This document shows, one piece after another, positions 1-7,509 of a stretch of 64,000 bases of DNA. The notes beneath the pieces are model-generated. The model saw nothing but the letters and a program-made list of their open reading frames with translations, made no database searches and was not told the origin of the DNA. A program made the translations under genes and the position numbers. Origin of the DNA: UBA8337 sp963932545 (GTDB lineage Bacteria; Pseudomonadota; Alphaproteobacteria; RS24); contig CAWVRH010000014.1 of NCBI GenBank assembly GCA_963932545.1, forward strand, positions 3,112 through 67,111, in the 5' to 3' direction. Every line of letters begins with the position of its first letter. The stretch's first letter is position 1.

Positions 1-87
1 ACTGTTGAGAAAGACAGATTATACCGTATGGGAGAGTTTTCTGTTCCCAAGCAATGGTCGGTAACAACGGGCGCCGACAAGAAGTGA
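1..87 (+). CDS. possible C-terminal end of an upstream gene (partial)
   Basis: The frame starting at base 1 is open for 28 codons and ends at a TGA at 85-87. The peptide has ordinary composition (ends GADKK) and lies in the same direction as the glycan genes that follow, about 75 bp before the first complete one. This fits the tail of an upstream gene of the same locus. The fragment is too short to assign a family. A second frame is open to base 64, so the choice of frame is uncertain. Confidence 0.35.
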   Translation, partial: TVEKDRLYRMGEFSVPKQWSVTTGADKK

Positions 88-162
88 GCATTTTTTCGTT
101 TCAGGTGGCAGCGGAATAAGTAACTCTGCTAGCGCGTGCGAGAGGCTTAGGGAAACAGGTTG

Positions 163-975
163 ATGATAGACGCTTCTTTCGAAATTAGGCATGACACCCA
201 AGCTTTGCTGGGTGAAGGATTATTTGTCCAAAATGGTGAAATATACTGGGTCGACATTGAATCCCAGAGGGTGTTTTGGGAGGGCGATGCGTTTGACTTG
301 CCAGAGGATATTCCCTCCGTCATTCTTGATAAGACAGAGGACGTGCTTTTGATCGGAACCCACAGGGGCATCGGTGGTCTGGCTTCAAATGGTGAGTTTA
401 CGCTGCACTTTACTCTGCCAGGACACGACCTAGATTTATTTCGACTTAATGATGGGTGTAAATTAAGCGATGGGAGCTATCTCGTTGGGTCTATGTCGCG
501 CTCCAATCCGGCCCCCATGGCAGGGGTGATTTACCACTTTGATGGAGCGGGTGTTTGTCAGCCCTGGAACTGGCCTTGCCATATTCCCAATAGCTTTATT
601 GAGTTGCCCGATGGTAGCGTTCTTATTTCTGACAGCTTGAAGCAAACTGTTTTCAAGCTTGATAGAAGCGCTCCTTCCTCGACGCCTGAGATTTGGTATC
701 GCACCGCAGATGGAACCGCCCCCGATGGTGGCTGTTTGTTGCCTAATGGGCACATTGCGATAGCTATCTGGAATGGATGTTGTATTCGAGTTCTGGACAA
801 AAATGGCCAACCTGTTAAAGACATAACGGTTCCGTTTCGAAAGCCTACCAACTGCAAGTTTGATGTTAAAACCGGCAAGCTCTTGGTCACCTCAGCAAGG
901 GTAGAGACAGACACGAACGAATTATATGACTACCCTTTATCTGGAAATTTAATAGCTTTAGATATCGGTTTGTAG
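163..975 (+). CDS. SMP-30/gluconolactonase-family protein
   Basis: This 270-residue protein has the six-bladed propeller pattern of the SMP-30/gluconolactonase/LRE family. It opens with an LGEG...YWVDIES segment where the family's metal-binding Glu sits. NDGCKLSDG in the middle and PNSFIELPDGS..ISDS further on supply the expected Asn and Asp ligands. Family members hydrolyse sugar or aldono-lactones with a divalent metal in the cytoplasm or periplasm. I see no signal peptide. The ATG at 163 is preferred to the TTG three bases upstream. It is the first complete gene of a plus-strand run of glycan genes, so a lactone intermediate of sugar-acid metabolism is a plausible substrate, but that is inference. 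Confidence 0.8.
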   Translation: MIDASFEIRHDTQALLGEGLFVQNGEIYWVDIESQRVFWEGDAFDLPEDIPSVILDKTEDVLLIGTHRGIGGLASNGEFTLHFTLPGHDLDLFRLNDGCKLSDGSYLVGSMSRSNPAPMAGVIYHFDGAGVCQPWNWPCHIPNSFIELPDGSVLISDSLKQTVFKLDRSAPSSTPEIWYRTADGTAPDGGCLLPNGHIAIAIWNGCCIRVLDKNGQPVKDITVPFRKPTNCKFDVKTGKLLVTSARVETDTNELYDYPLSGNLIALDIGL

Positions 976-993
976 CCTTAAAGGCCCATACAT

Positions 994-998
994 GGAGG
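994..998 (+). promoter_or_regulatory. ribosome binding site that fixes the start of the GT2 gene
   Basis: GGAGG lies five bases before the ATG at 1004. It overlaps the first codons of a longer reading that would begin at ATG 992, so the downstream ATG is the better start. Confidence 0.7.
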
Positions 999-1003
999 CG
1001 TGC

Positions 1004-1885
1004 ATGAATATTTCTATTGTTATTCGTACCTTGAACGAAGGCCTTTATCTTGGGGAGCTGCTGGCAAGCATTGAAGCTCAGGAAAGTGAGCACAATGTAG
1101 AAGTCGTCATTATCGATAGCGGGTCGACAGATGAAACTCTCTCCTTAGCTAAGCAATTTGACACGCGGATTACCTTCATTAAAAAGCAGGAATTTTCTTT
1201 TGGTCGTTCGTTGAACATGGGGTGTGATTTTGCAAGTGGCGAAGTGCTGGCTTTTGTAAGCGGTCATTGTGTGCCGGCAGATACGAATTGGCTGTCTAAT
1301 CTCGTGGCGCCAATTGCGACAGGGGCGGCTGGTTATGTTTATGGCCGTCAAATTGGCCGTGATAATACAAAATTCAGCGAGCATCAGGTGTTTGAAAAAT
1401 ATTTTCCGGCAAGTGACACTCACGGAAATGCTGATTATTTTTGTAATAATGCCAATGCGGTCCTTCGGCGGGATGTTTGGCAGAAGTATAAATTTGACGA
1501 GCAAATTACGGGCCTTGAGGACATGGAGCTGGCTCAGCGCTATATTTCGAAAGGCGGAAAAGTTGCGTATGTGCCGGACTCCATTGTCTATCATATGCAT
1601 AATGAGAACTGGTCTCAGACACGTCGGCGATATGAGCGAGAAGCTTTGGCACTTCGCCAGATTGAGCCCAGGTTGCGCTTGTACCTGACCGAAGCCTTGC
1701 GTTTCTTCTTTGTGTCTCTTCTGCATGACAGCTCGAAGGCTATGGAGCAGAAACAGTTTTTGATGCAGTTTATTTCGATTGTAAATTTTCGGGCTGCACA
1801 ATATGCAGGTAGCTACATGGGAAGCCGAGAGAGCCGTGTGTTATCTCGAAAGCAAAAAAGATCTTATTTTTATCCCAGTGGTTAG
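1004..1885 (+). CDS. glycosyltransferase family 2
   Basis: The 293-residue protein has a GT-A fold of family GT2. It begins directly with the nucleotide-binding strand (ISIVIRTLNE), then DSGSTDE near residue 40, a GHCVPAD segment in the place of the metal-binding DXD, and GLEDMELAQR matching the ED motif near the catalytic base. Such enzymes transfer a sugar from a nucleotide donor to a glycan acceptor at the cytoplasmic face of the membrane. There is no clear membrane segment. The start is set by GGAGG at 994. It sits between the SMP-30 gene and a CMP-sugar synthetase, which suggests work on the same surface polysaccharide. Donor and acceptor are unknown. Confidence 0.9.
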   Translation: MNISIVIRTLNEGLYLGELLASIEAQESEHNVEVVIIDSGSTDETLSLAKQFDTRITFIKKQEFSFGRSLNMGCDFASGEVLAFVSGHCVPADTNWLSNLVAPIATGAAGYVYGRQIGRDNTKFSEHQVFEKYFPASDTHGNADYFCNNANAVLRRDVWQKYKFDEQITGLEDMELAQRYISKGGKVAYVPDSIVYHMHNENWSQTRRRYEREALALRQIEPRLRLYLTEALRFFFVSLLHDSSKAMEQKQFLMQFISIVNFRAAQYAGSYMGSRESRVLSRKQKRSYFYPSG

Positions 1886-1893
1886 GAGTTAAT

Positions 1894-2574
1894 ATGAAAA
1901 TTATCGCCCTTCTTCCTATGAAAGCAAACAGCCAGCGCGTGCCGGGTAAGAACTTTCGTGACTTTTCGGGAAAGCCTCTCTTTGCTTGGATACTCGACAC
2001 ACTATTGTCTATCGAGGCGATTGATAAAGTAGTGATAGATACAGATGCGCGTGCCGAATTAGAAGCGCGTGGGCTGAAAGATAGCGAGCGTGTGACGCTA
2101 CAACAGCGCCCGGATAACTTGTGTGGCGACACGGTTTCGATGAACCATATTCTGGCCCATGATATAAAAACCAACTCAGCCGACATATATATTATGACCC
2201 ATACTACCAACCCGTTTTTATCTGCGGCAACGATAAGCGATGGTATTCAGAAATATCAGGCGGCTCTGAAACTGGGTCATGATAGCTTGTTTAGCGTTGA
2301 CCCCATGCAAATGCGGTTCTACCGATCGGATATGTCACCTGTAAATCACGATCCGGATAATCTTATCCAAACACAAGATCTTGAGGCTTGGTTCGCAGAG
2401 AACTCTAATTTGTACATATTCTCACGCGAAAGTTTTGAACGTACGCAGGCCCGTATCGGGAAAAAACCAATACTCATGCCAACACCCAAATTTGAGTCTG
2501 TTGATATTGATACGCCCGAAGACTGGGATTTTGCTGAGGCGATCGCACACGCCCGACAAACTGGAAGGGTTTAA
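1894..2574 (+). CDS. acylneuraminate cytidylyltransferase family protein (CMP-sugar synthetase)
   Basis: This 226-residue protein begins with the CTP-binding signature LPMKANSQRVPGKN, followed by GKPLFAWIL and VVIDTDAR. That pattern is typical of the NeuA/PseF/LegF/KdsB superfamily, which activates 2-keto sugar acids as CMP derivatives. VDIDTPEDW near the C-terminus is also typical. The length fits a single-domain NeuA-type enzyme. A TAGGAG ribosome site precedes the ATG by five bases. No NeuB-type synthase or NeuC-type epimerase is in the window, so the sugar acid cannot be named. Neighbours encoding a 2-hydroxyacid dehydrogenase and an SDR may modify the same compound. Confidence 0.87.
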   Translation: MKIIALLPMKANSQRVPGKNFRDFSGKPLFAWILDTLLSIEAIDKVVIDTDARAELEARGLKDSERVTLQQRPDNLCGDTVSMNHILAHDIKTNSADIYIMTHTTNPFLSAATISDGIQKYQAALKLGHDSLFSVDPMQMRFYRSDMSPVNHDPDNLIQTQDLEAWFAENSNLYIFSRESFERTQARIGKKPILMPTPKFESVDIDTPEDWDFAEAIAHARQTGRV

Positions 2575-2577
2575 CGC

Positions 2578-3513
2578 ATGCGTATTCTCGTTACTTGCCC
2601 GCCGATGATTGGCGCCCAGAAACATTTTCTCCCCATGTTCGCCGAACTCGGCTGGGAGGCCGTCATTCCTGAGTTCACACAAGTTATGACCGAAGCGGAA
2701 TTATGCGACCTCCTTCCCACATGTGACGGTTGGATAATTGGCGATGACCCCGCCACCCGAGCCGTGTTTGAGGCAGGGAAGGCGGGGCAATTGCGTGCCG
2801 TGGTCAAATGGGGCGTTGGGGTGGACAATGTTGATTTTGACGCGTGTCAGGATTTAGGCCTTCCGGTATCGAACACGCCAAATATGTTTGGGCAAGAAGT
2901 TGCGGATGTGGCGATGGGCTATGTTATCGGCCTGGCACGTCAACTTTTCGAGATTGATGCTAAAGTTCGCCAAGGAAATTGGTTTAAGCCCCAAGGTCAA
3001 TCTTTGACCGGTAAAAAAGTGGGTGTTGTCGGATATGGTGATATTGGCCGCAATACCTGCCACCGTTTATTGGCCTTTGGGATGGACGTGCAAACTTGGG
3101 ATCCGTCGTTTAAACCCGAAGATATGGAGGCCAAGGTTACCCATAAGGTTTGGCCGCAAGGGCTGGAGGATTGCGATTATGTGGTTTTCACGTGTGCCCT
3201 AAATGAAGCGACCCAGCATATGTTGAACGCGCAAAGTCTTGCAAACTGCAAAGTTGGGGTAAGGATTGTAAATGTTGCACGAGGCCCGCTTATCGACGAG
3301 ACAGAGCTTTTAGCGGCGCTGGCCTCGGGGCATGTGGCGGCCGCGGCCCTGGATGTTTTTGAGGTAGAGCCGCTTTCTACCGAACATGCGTTATTGTCGA
3401 TGCCGAATGTGCTGGTTGGCTCTCACAATGGGTCGAACACGTTCGAGGGTGTGATGCGGGCGACCACGCGCGCGATTGATTTGATGCGAGGATTTTTGAG
3501 TGACACAGCCTAA
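2578..3513 (+). CDS. D-isomer-specific 2-hydroxyacid dehydrogenase
   Basis: This 311-residue protein has the Rossmann motif GVVGYGDIGRNTC, with an acidic residue after the second strand (WDP). The family's catalytic residues are present: Arg in NVARGPLIDE, Glu in DVFEVEPL and His in GSHNGSN. Family members interconvert 2-keto and D-2-hydroxy acids with NAD(H), as SerA does with 3-phosphoglycerate, but SerA's C-terminal ACT domain is absent. The gene starts 3 bp after the CMP-sugar synthetase and overlaps the next gene by 14 bp. Location argues for a role on a sugar acid of this glycan locus rather than in serine synthesis. That is inference. Confidence 0.85.
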   Translation: MRILVTCPPMIGAQKHFLPMFAELGWEAVIPEFTQVMTEAELCDLLPTCDGWIIGDDPATRAVFEAGKAGQLRAVVKWGVGVDNVDFDACQDLGLPVSNTPNMFGQEVADVAMGYVIGLARQLFEIDAKVRQGNWFKPQGQSLTGKKVGVVGYGDIGRNTCHRLLAFGMDVQTWDPSFKPEDMEAKVTHKVWPQGLEDCDYVVFTCALNEATQHMLNAQSLANCKVGVRIVNVARGPLIDETELLAALASGHVAAAALDVFEVEPLSTEHALLSMPNVLVGSHNGSNTFEGVMRATTRAIDLMRGFLSDTA

Positions 3514-4267
3514 GACCATTATCATAACGGGCTGCAATGGTGGCATTGGAGCTATTATGACCCGCGAGTTAATCGCTCATGGCTATCATGTCATCGGCCT
3601 TGATCAGGGTACTTGCTCTGCGACGCAATTGCTGGATAGCGGGTCCTTTGACTTCATTGCTTGTGACCTTTTTGAATTGGTCAATGATCCAGCTGTCCAA
3701 GACCAGTTTAACAAAGACCTTTCTAAGCTGGCTAGCTTTACGTTTTTGTTCGGTTTGGTGAACAATGCCGCGGTTCAGATTGTTTCTCCCGCTAAAGATA
3801 TGGCTTTAGAAGATTTTCGCAAAACACTCGATGTGAATGTGACAGCCGCCTTTGAATTATCGCGCATATGTTATGATAAATTGGCTGAAAATCAGGGTTC
3901 GATTGTTAATATTTCCTCCATCCACGCGCGCCTGTCGAAGAAGCAATTTGTTGCTTATGCGACGTCCAAAGCAGCTTTATCTGCTTTAACCCGCTATTTG
4001 GCATTGGATTGGGGTGGGACGGTGAGAGTGAATGCTATTGAGCCAGCCGCCATTGAAACCGATATGCTGAAGGCAGGTTTTGGGACGGATTGGCCACAGG
4101 CCAAAGACCAAATAGAGGCCTGCCACCCAAGCCAGAAAATCGGCCAGCCGGAGGAGGTGGCTAAAGCTGCCCGCTTCCTGCTCGAGGGGCAGGGTTTTTT
4201 AACGGGGGCTATTGTTGATATTTCCGGGGCTATATCTGCCGTTCTAAACGATCCAAATGCAGTATAG
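3500..4267 (+). CDS. SDR-family NAD(P)-dependent oxidoreductase
   Basis: This 255-residue protein is a classical short-chain dehydrogenase. It has the cofactor motif TGCNGGIG at the N-terminus, NNAA mid-protein, the catalytic Ser in NISSIH and the YATSK tetrad, then the EPAAIETDML segment. It starts with GTG at 3500 inside the end of the dehydrogenase gene, so the two are probably translated together. Classical SDRs of this length reduce or oxidise hydroxyl/keto groups. In a glycan locus the likely substrate is a sugar or sugar acid, which the sequence cannot specify. Confidence 0.88.
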   Translation: MTQPKTIIITGCNGGIGAIMTRELIAHGYHVIGLDQGTCSATQLLDSGSFDFIACDLFELVNDPAVQDQFNKDLSKLASFTFLFGLVNNAAVQIVSPAKDMALEDFRKTLDVNVTAAFELSRICYDKLAENQGSIVNISSIHARLSKKQFVAYATSKAALSALTRYLALDWGGTVRVNAIEPAAIETDMLKAGFGTDWPQAKDQIEACHPSQKIGQPEEVAKAARFLLEGQGFLTGAIVDISGAISAVLNDPNAV

Positions 4268-4319
4268 GGCAGCCGCATTAATTCTCATTTAGGGTTCCGC
4301 AGGGGAATGTCTATAATGC

Positions 4320-4348
4320 TTGAAGCGTAACTAAACTTCACTTATAAA
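4320..4348 (+). promoter_or_regulatory. candidate sigma-70-type promoter
   Basis: TTGAAG (4320-4325) and TATAAA (4343-4348) are separated by exactly 17 bp, in the 170-bp gap before the second glycosyltransferase gene. The hexamers match the consensus at four and five of six positions. The position fits a secondary promoter within the glycan locus. Confidence 0.45.
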
Positions 4349-4439
4349 TACCTTAGGGATTAGGTGCCATGAAGTTTATGGGCTCCAAATACTTTGAGTC
4401 TCTCAAAATAGTGTTTGGAAGTTGAGGTTTAAAAAAACT

Positions 4440-5579
4440 ATGTTTAATCCCGTTGTTTCTATAATTGTTCCGTTCTACGCATCCCAATCAACGCTTGCCA
4501 ATACTCTCGGTTCGATACAAGACCAAATTCACGAAAATATTGAAGTCATCTGCGTCAATGATGGGTCGCGGGATCATTCGCGTGAAATTGTGGAAGCGTT
4601 CTTAGTTGATAAGCGTTTCAAAATTATTGATCAGAACAACCGAGGCTTAGCCGCTGCGCGGAATGCAGGAATGGCGCAAAGCCAGGGCGAATACCTTATC
4701 TTCATTGACAGCGATGATGTTGTACTACCCTCGCATGTAAGCGATTTGGTGGCGTGTAGCCAAAACGGTAAACGGGATGTGTGTGTAGCGCCGCATTTCT
4801 TAATGTCGACAGATGGCGAAATAATTCAGAGGGCAGGCATGCGTGCGGATGCCTCCACATATGCTTCTCTCGCCACCACTGGCGAGCAACCCAATATGGC
4901 ATGTAGCAAACTTTACCGAAGAGCCTTTCTCGAACAGCATGCCATTTTGTTTCCGAAAAAGAGAATTATCCACGAAGACTTAGATTTCACTATTTTGGCT
5001 CTGCTTCTGGCCAATGAGATAGGGCTTGCGCAACGCCCTAGCTACTTATGGTTGGCAAATGACGGGAGCTTATCAAGACATTTTGGTAAGGCTCATATTG
5101 ATTCCATGCAGTATTTATTGAAAGGCTTATTCTCGAGAGCTCTATCGAAGCATCTGACGCCTGAACAGCTTACCTCTCGCAAACTTTTCTATTGGATTCA
5201 TTTATTTGGCAAAATAAATATTTACGGTATTGCGGACGAGACAGAGGATTACTTGTGCGGTCTCCTGCGGAAAAATATATATATGCAAATTGGTTTGTCT
5301 GAGTTGCAAACCACGGATCATAGAGTAAGAAAACAGTTTAGGGATTTGGTGTCCGTATCCTCAGCTTCGAAAGCGAAAAAAACGAGAAGGCTTCTTATCT
5401 CTGACAGTATTTTGTCCGCGCCTTCTGGCACGAACATGACTTTTGCCTCCCTGTTCGTAAAGGTTCTAAATCATACAGTCTTTAGAAAAAATCCCCGAAA
5501 CTTTCCGCCGAACGTAACATTTGCTTTTTTACTATATTTAACCGTCATGAAGACGGTTCGTTTTGTGCGGGGATCCTAA
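4440..5579 (+). CDS. glycosyltransferase family 2 with C-terminal extension
   Basis: The first half of this 379-residue protein is a standard GT2 domain: VSIIVPFYAS at the start, VNDGSRDHS near residue 40, NRGLAAARNAG, and the DXD-type metal site IDSDDVV near residue 90. The remaining 200 or so residues are basic and not recognisable, and may bind the acceptor. The ATG at 4440 is preferred to an in-frame TTG 18 bases upstream, because the GT2 strand begins immediately after it. The stop overlaps the run-in to the DUF115-like gene, suggesting co-expression. The donor sugar is unknown. Confidence 0.87.
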   Translation: MFNPVVSIIVPFYASQSTLANTLGSIQDQIHENIEVICVNDGSRDHSREIVEAFLVDKRFKIIDQNNRGLAAARNAGMAQSQGEYLIFIDSDDVVLPSHVSDLVACSQNGKRDVCVAPHFLMSTDGEIIQRAGMRADASTYASLATTGEQPNMACSKLYRRAFLEQHAILFPKKRIIHEDLDFTILALLLANEIGLAQRPSYLWLANDGSLSRHFGKAHIDSMQYLLKGLFSRALSKHLTPEQLTSRKLFYWIHLFGKINIYGIADETEDYLCGLLRKNIYMQIGLSELQTTDHRVRKQFRDLVSVSSASKAKKTRRLLISDSILSAPSGTNMTFASLFVKVLNHTVFRKNPRNFPPNVTFAFLLYLTVMKTVRFVRGS

Positions 5580-5580
5580 T

Positions 5581-6342
5581 ATGAAATATTCAAAGGTTAT
5601 ATCCGCTATCCAACCAGAAGAACGCGCGAGGTTGCACGAGCTTAAAAATAAATATCAAGGGGAGCGGTGCTTTATCGTGGGCAACGGTCCGAGCTTAAAC
5701 GCGCATAATTTAGATCTCCTGAAGAACGAATACAGTTTTGGGGTGAACTCAATTTTCCTTAAAACCAAAGACACAGGGTTTCGGCCTAGTTTTTACACAG
5801 TGGAAGATGGCCATGTTGTAGATGACAATTTGGAAGCCATTCGCGATTACGATGTCGACCACAAGTTTATACTGGCACATTACCGCGATAAATTTCCCGG
5901 GGCAGAAGATATTTTATGGCTGTCGGCAGACCTTGGGTTTTATCGTGATAGCCATCCTTTTGGGGGCACTGCCAGGTTTTCTCGCGACGCCGCTCATGTG
6001 GTATATGCAGGTCAATCTGTCACCCATATAAACCTTCAGATTGCTTTTTACCTTGGGTTCTCCGAAGTTTATCTGATTGGCATGGATTTTCATTATGACA
6101 AGCCTGAAAGCGTGATCACTCAGGGCCTTACATGGATATCGACCGAAGATGACCCAAATCATTTTGACCCTAGTTATTTTGGTGCGGGCAAAAAATGGCA
6201 CGATCCACAGCTCGACAAAGTGGCGTTAAACTATCAATTGGCGCGACGGGTTTTTGAAAGAAACGGCCGCAAAATTTTTAATGCAACCCATGGTGGAAAG
6301 TTGGAGATTTTCGAGCGCGCAGATTATGATGCCTTGTTCTGA
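5581..6342 (+). CDS. DUF115/MptE-like protein (Maf-type glycosyltransferase-related)
   Basis: The 253-residue protein has the pattern CFIVGNGPSLN near residue 35 and YLIGMDFHY in the second half. These are typical of the DUF115 family, annotated as 6-hydroxymethylpterin diphosphokinase MptE-like. The same fold forms the core of the Maf motility-accessory factors that place nonulosonic acids on flagellin. Here it stands alone inside a polysaccharide locus that also carries a CMP-sugar synthetase, so a transferase role with a CMP-activated sugar is reasonable but unproven. The ATG at 5581 follows the preceding stop by one base. A GTG 18 bases upstream is less likely. Confidence 0.72.
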   Translation: MKYSKVISAIQPEERARLHELKNKYQGERCFIVGNGPSLNAHNLDLLKNEYSFGVNSIFLKTKDTGFRPSFYTVEDGHVVDDNLEAIRDYDVDHKFILAHYRDKFPGAEDILWLSADLGFYRDSHPFGGTARFSRDAAHVVYAGQSVTHINLQIAFYLGFSEVYLIGMDFHYDKPESVITQGLTWISTEDDPNHFDPSYFGAGKKWHDPQLDKVALNYQLARRVFERNGRKIFNATHGGKLEIFERADYDALF

Positions 6343-6362
6343 TCTCTAAGCCGGAGTTTGAA

Positions 6363-7388
6363 ATGCAGAAATCACGCAAAGTCCTCATTACGGGCGGACT
6401 TGGGTATATTGGGAGCCATGTTGCCGCTCAACTTGTGGAGCATGGCTTCGACGTGTGCATTGTCGATGATATGTCAAATGCTGTAGATCATGCACATTCT
6501 CAGCTCGAAAAATTATGTGGTCGTGACATTGCGTTAGATATCGTGAGCGTGACGGATTACGTTGCCCTCGAAAAGGCCTTCGAACGACAAAAGCCCGACG
6601 AAGTCATCCATTGTGCTGGTTTAAAATCTATTTCAGACAGCTGGAAAAATCCACTTGAGTATTATCGTGTCAATGTAACGGGTACGGTGAATGTCTTACG
6701 GGCGATGGACCACATTGGCTGTGAAACTATTATTTTCTCCTCTAGCGCCACAGTTTATGGCAGCCCTGATTATTTGCCGGTAGATGAAAACCACTCCATC
6801 GGGGCTGTGAATCCTTATGGGCGAAGCAAGCACATGGCTGAGGAACTAATTATAGATTGGCAACGGGCCCAAGAAACCAATGCGGGTACTGGGCTGGCTG
6901 TCATCTTGCGCTATTACAACCCTGTGGGTGCGCATGACAGCTTGCTGATTGGCGAAAACCCCCGTGGGGCGGCGAATAATTTATTCCCAGTTATTTGCGA
7001 AGTGGTTAACGGACATAGAGATACTTTGGATATTTTTGGCGACGATTACCCAACGCAGGATGGCTCGGGTGAGCGTGATTATATTCATGTGATGGATTTA
7101 AGTTTAGCTCATGTTAAATGTCTGGGTAGTTTTACAAAACCGAGGCACGTGGTGTTAAATATCGGTACGGGCGTATCAACTTCTGTGACAGAAATTATAC
7201 GCATGTTTGAGACTGAGAAGCAGACCACCCTGCCAACGCGTGTGATGCCGCGCCGGGATGGCGATGTAGCAATTATATTGGCGGACAATGACAAATCCAC
7301 GAAAGCACTTGGGCAATATGTTTTTCATGATTTGCAATCAGCTATTGCTTCAAGTTTGGCTTTCGCGTCTCTGCCTTCGGGCTCTTAA
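6363..7388 (+). CDS. galE: UDP-glucose 4-epimerase
   Basis: This 341-residue extended SDR matches GalE throughout. It has TGGLGYIGSHVA at the N-terminus, the catalytic SSSATVYG and YGRSKHMAEE (Tyr-x3-Lys), YYNPVGAH, the GSGERDYIHVMDL segment and LNIGTG near the end. GalE interconverts UDP-glucose and UDP-galactose (or the GlcNAc/GalNAc pair) using tightly bound NAD. A GGAG site precedes the ATG by six bases. It closes the first block of the glycan locus and presumably supplies UDP-galactose-type donors. Length is normal for the family. Confidence 0.92.
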   Translation: MQKSRKVLITGGLGYIGSHVAAQLVEHGFDVCIVDDMSNAVDHAHSQLEKLCGRDIALDIVSVTDYVALEKAFERQKPDEVIHCAGLKSISDSWKNPLEYYRVNVTGTVNVLRAMDHIGCETIIFSSSATVYGSPDYLPVDENHSIGAVNPYGRSKHMAEELIIDWQRAQETNAGTGLAVILRYYNPVGAHDSLLIGENPRGAANNLFPVICEVVNGHRDTLDIFGDDYPTQDGSGERDYIHVMDLSLAHVKCLGSFTKPRHVVLNIGTGVSTSVTEIIRMFETEKQTTLPTRVMPRRDGDVAIILADNDKSTKALGQYVFHDLQSAIASSLAFASLPSGS

Positions 7389-7460
7389 TACAGTTTGCAT
7401 GAATGTGGTGTTGAAAATTCACACTCAGTCTCGCCATGCTGAGTTTCAATTGGTTTTTAG

Positions 7461-7472
7461 CGGCCTAGGCCG
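7461..7472. repeat. 12-bp perfect palindrome
   Basis: CGGCCTAGGCCG lies in the 120-bp gap between galE and the next gene. Without a loop or T-tract it does not look like a terminator. It could be a protein-binding site or chance. Confidence 0.3.
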
Positions 7473-7509
7473 ACAGTTAGTGATAAGTAGAGAGTAAGAG
7501 ATTAGAAAT

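Noticed and set aside
1145..1801. 218-codon minus-strand open frame opposite the first GT2
   Set aside because: It lies wholly opposite a well-supported GT2 gene and shows no family-like motifs.
4369..4425. 18-codon reading frame before the second GT2 gene, possibly a leader peptide
   Set aside because: No regulatory codon run or attenuator structure, no clear ribosome site, and the length is within chance expectation.
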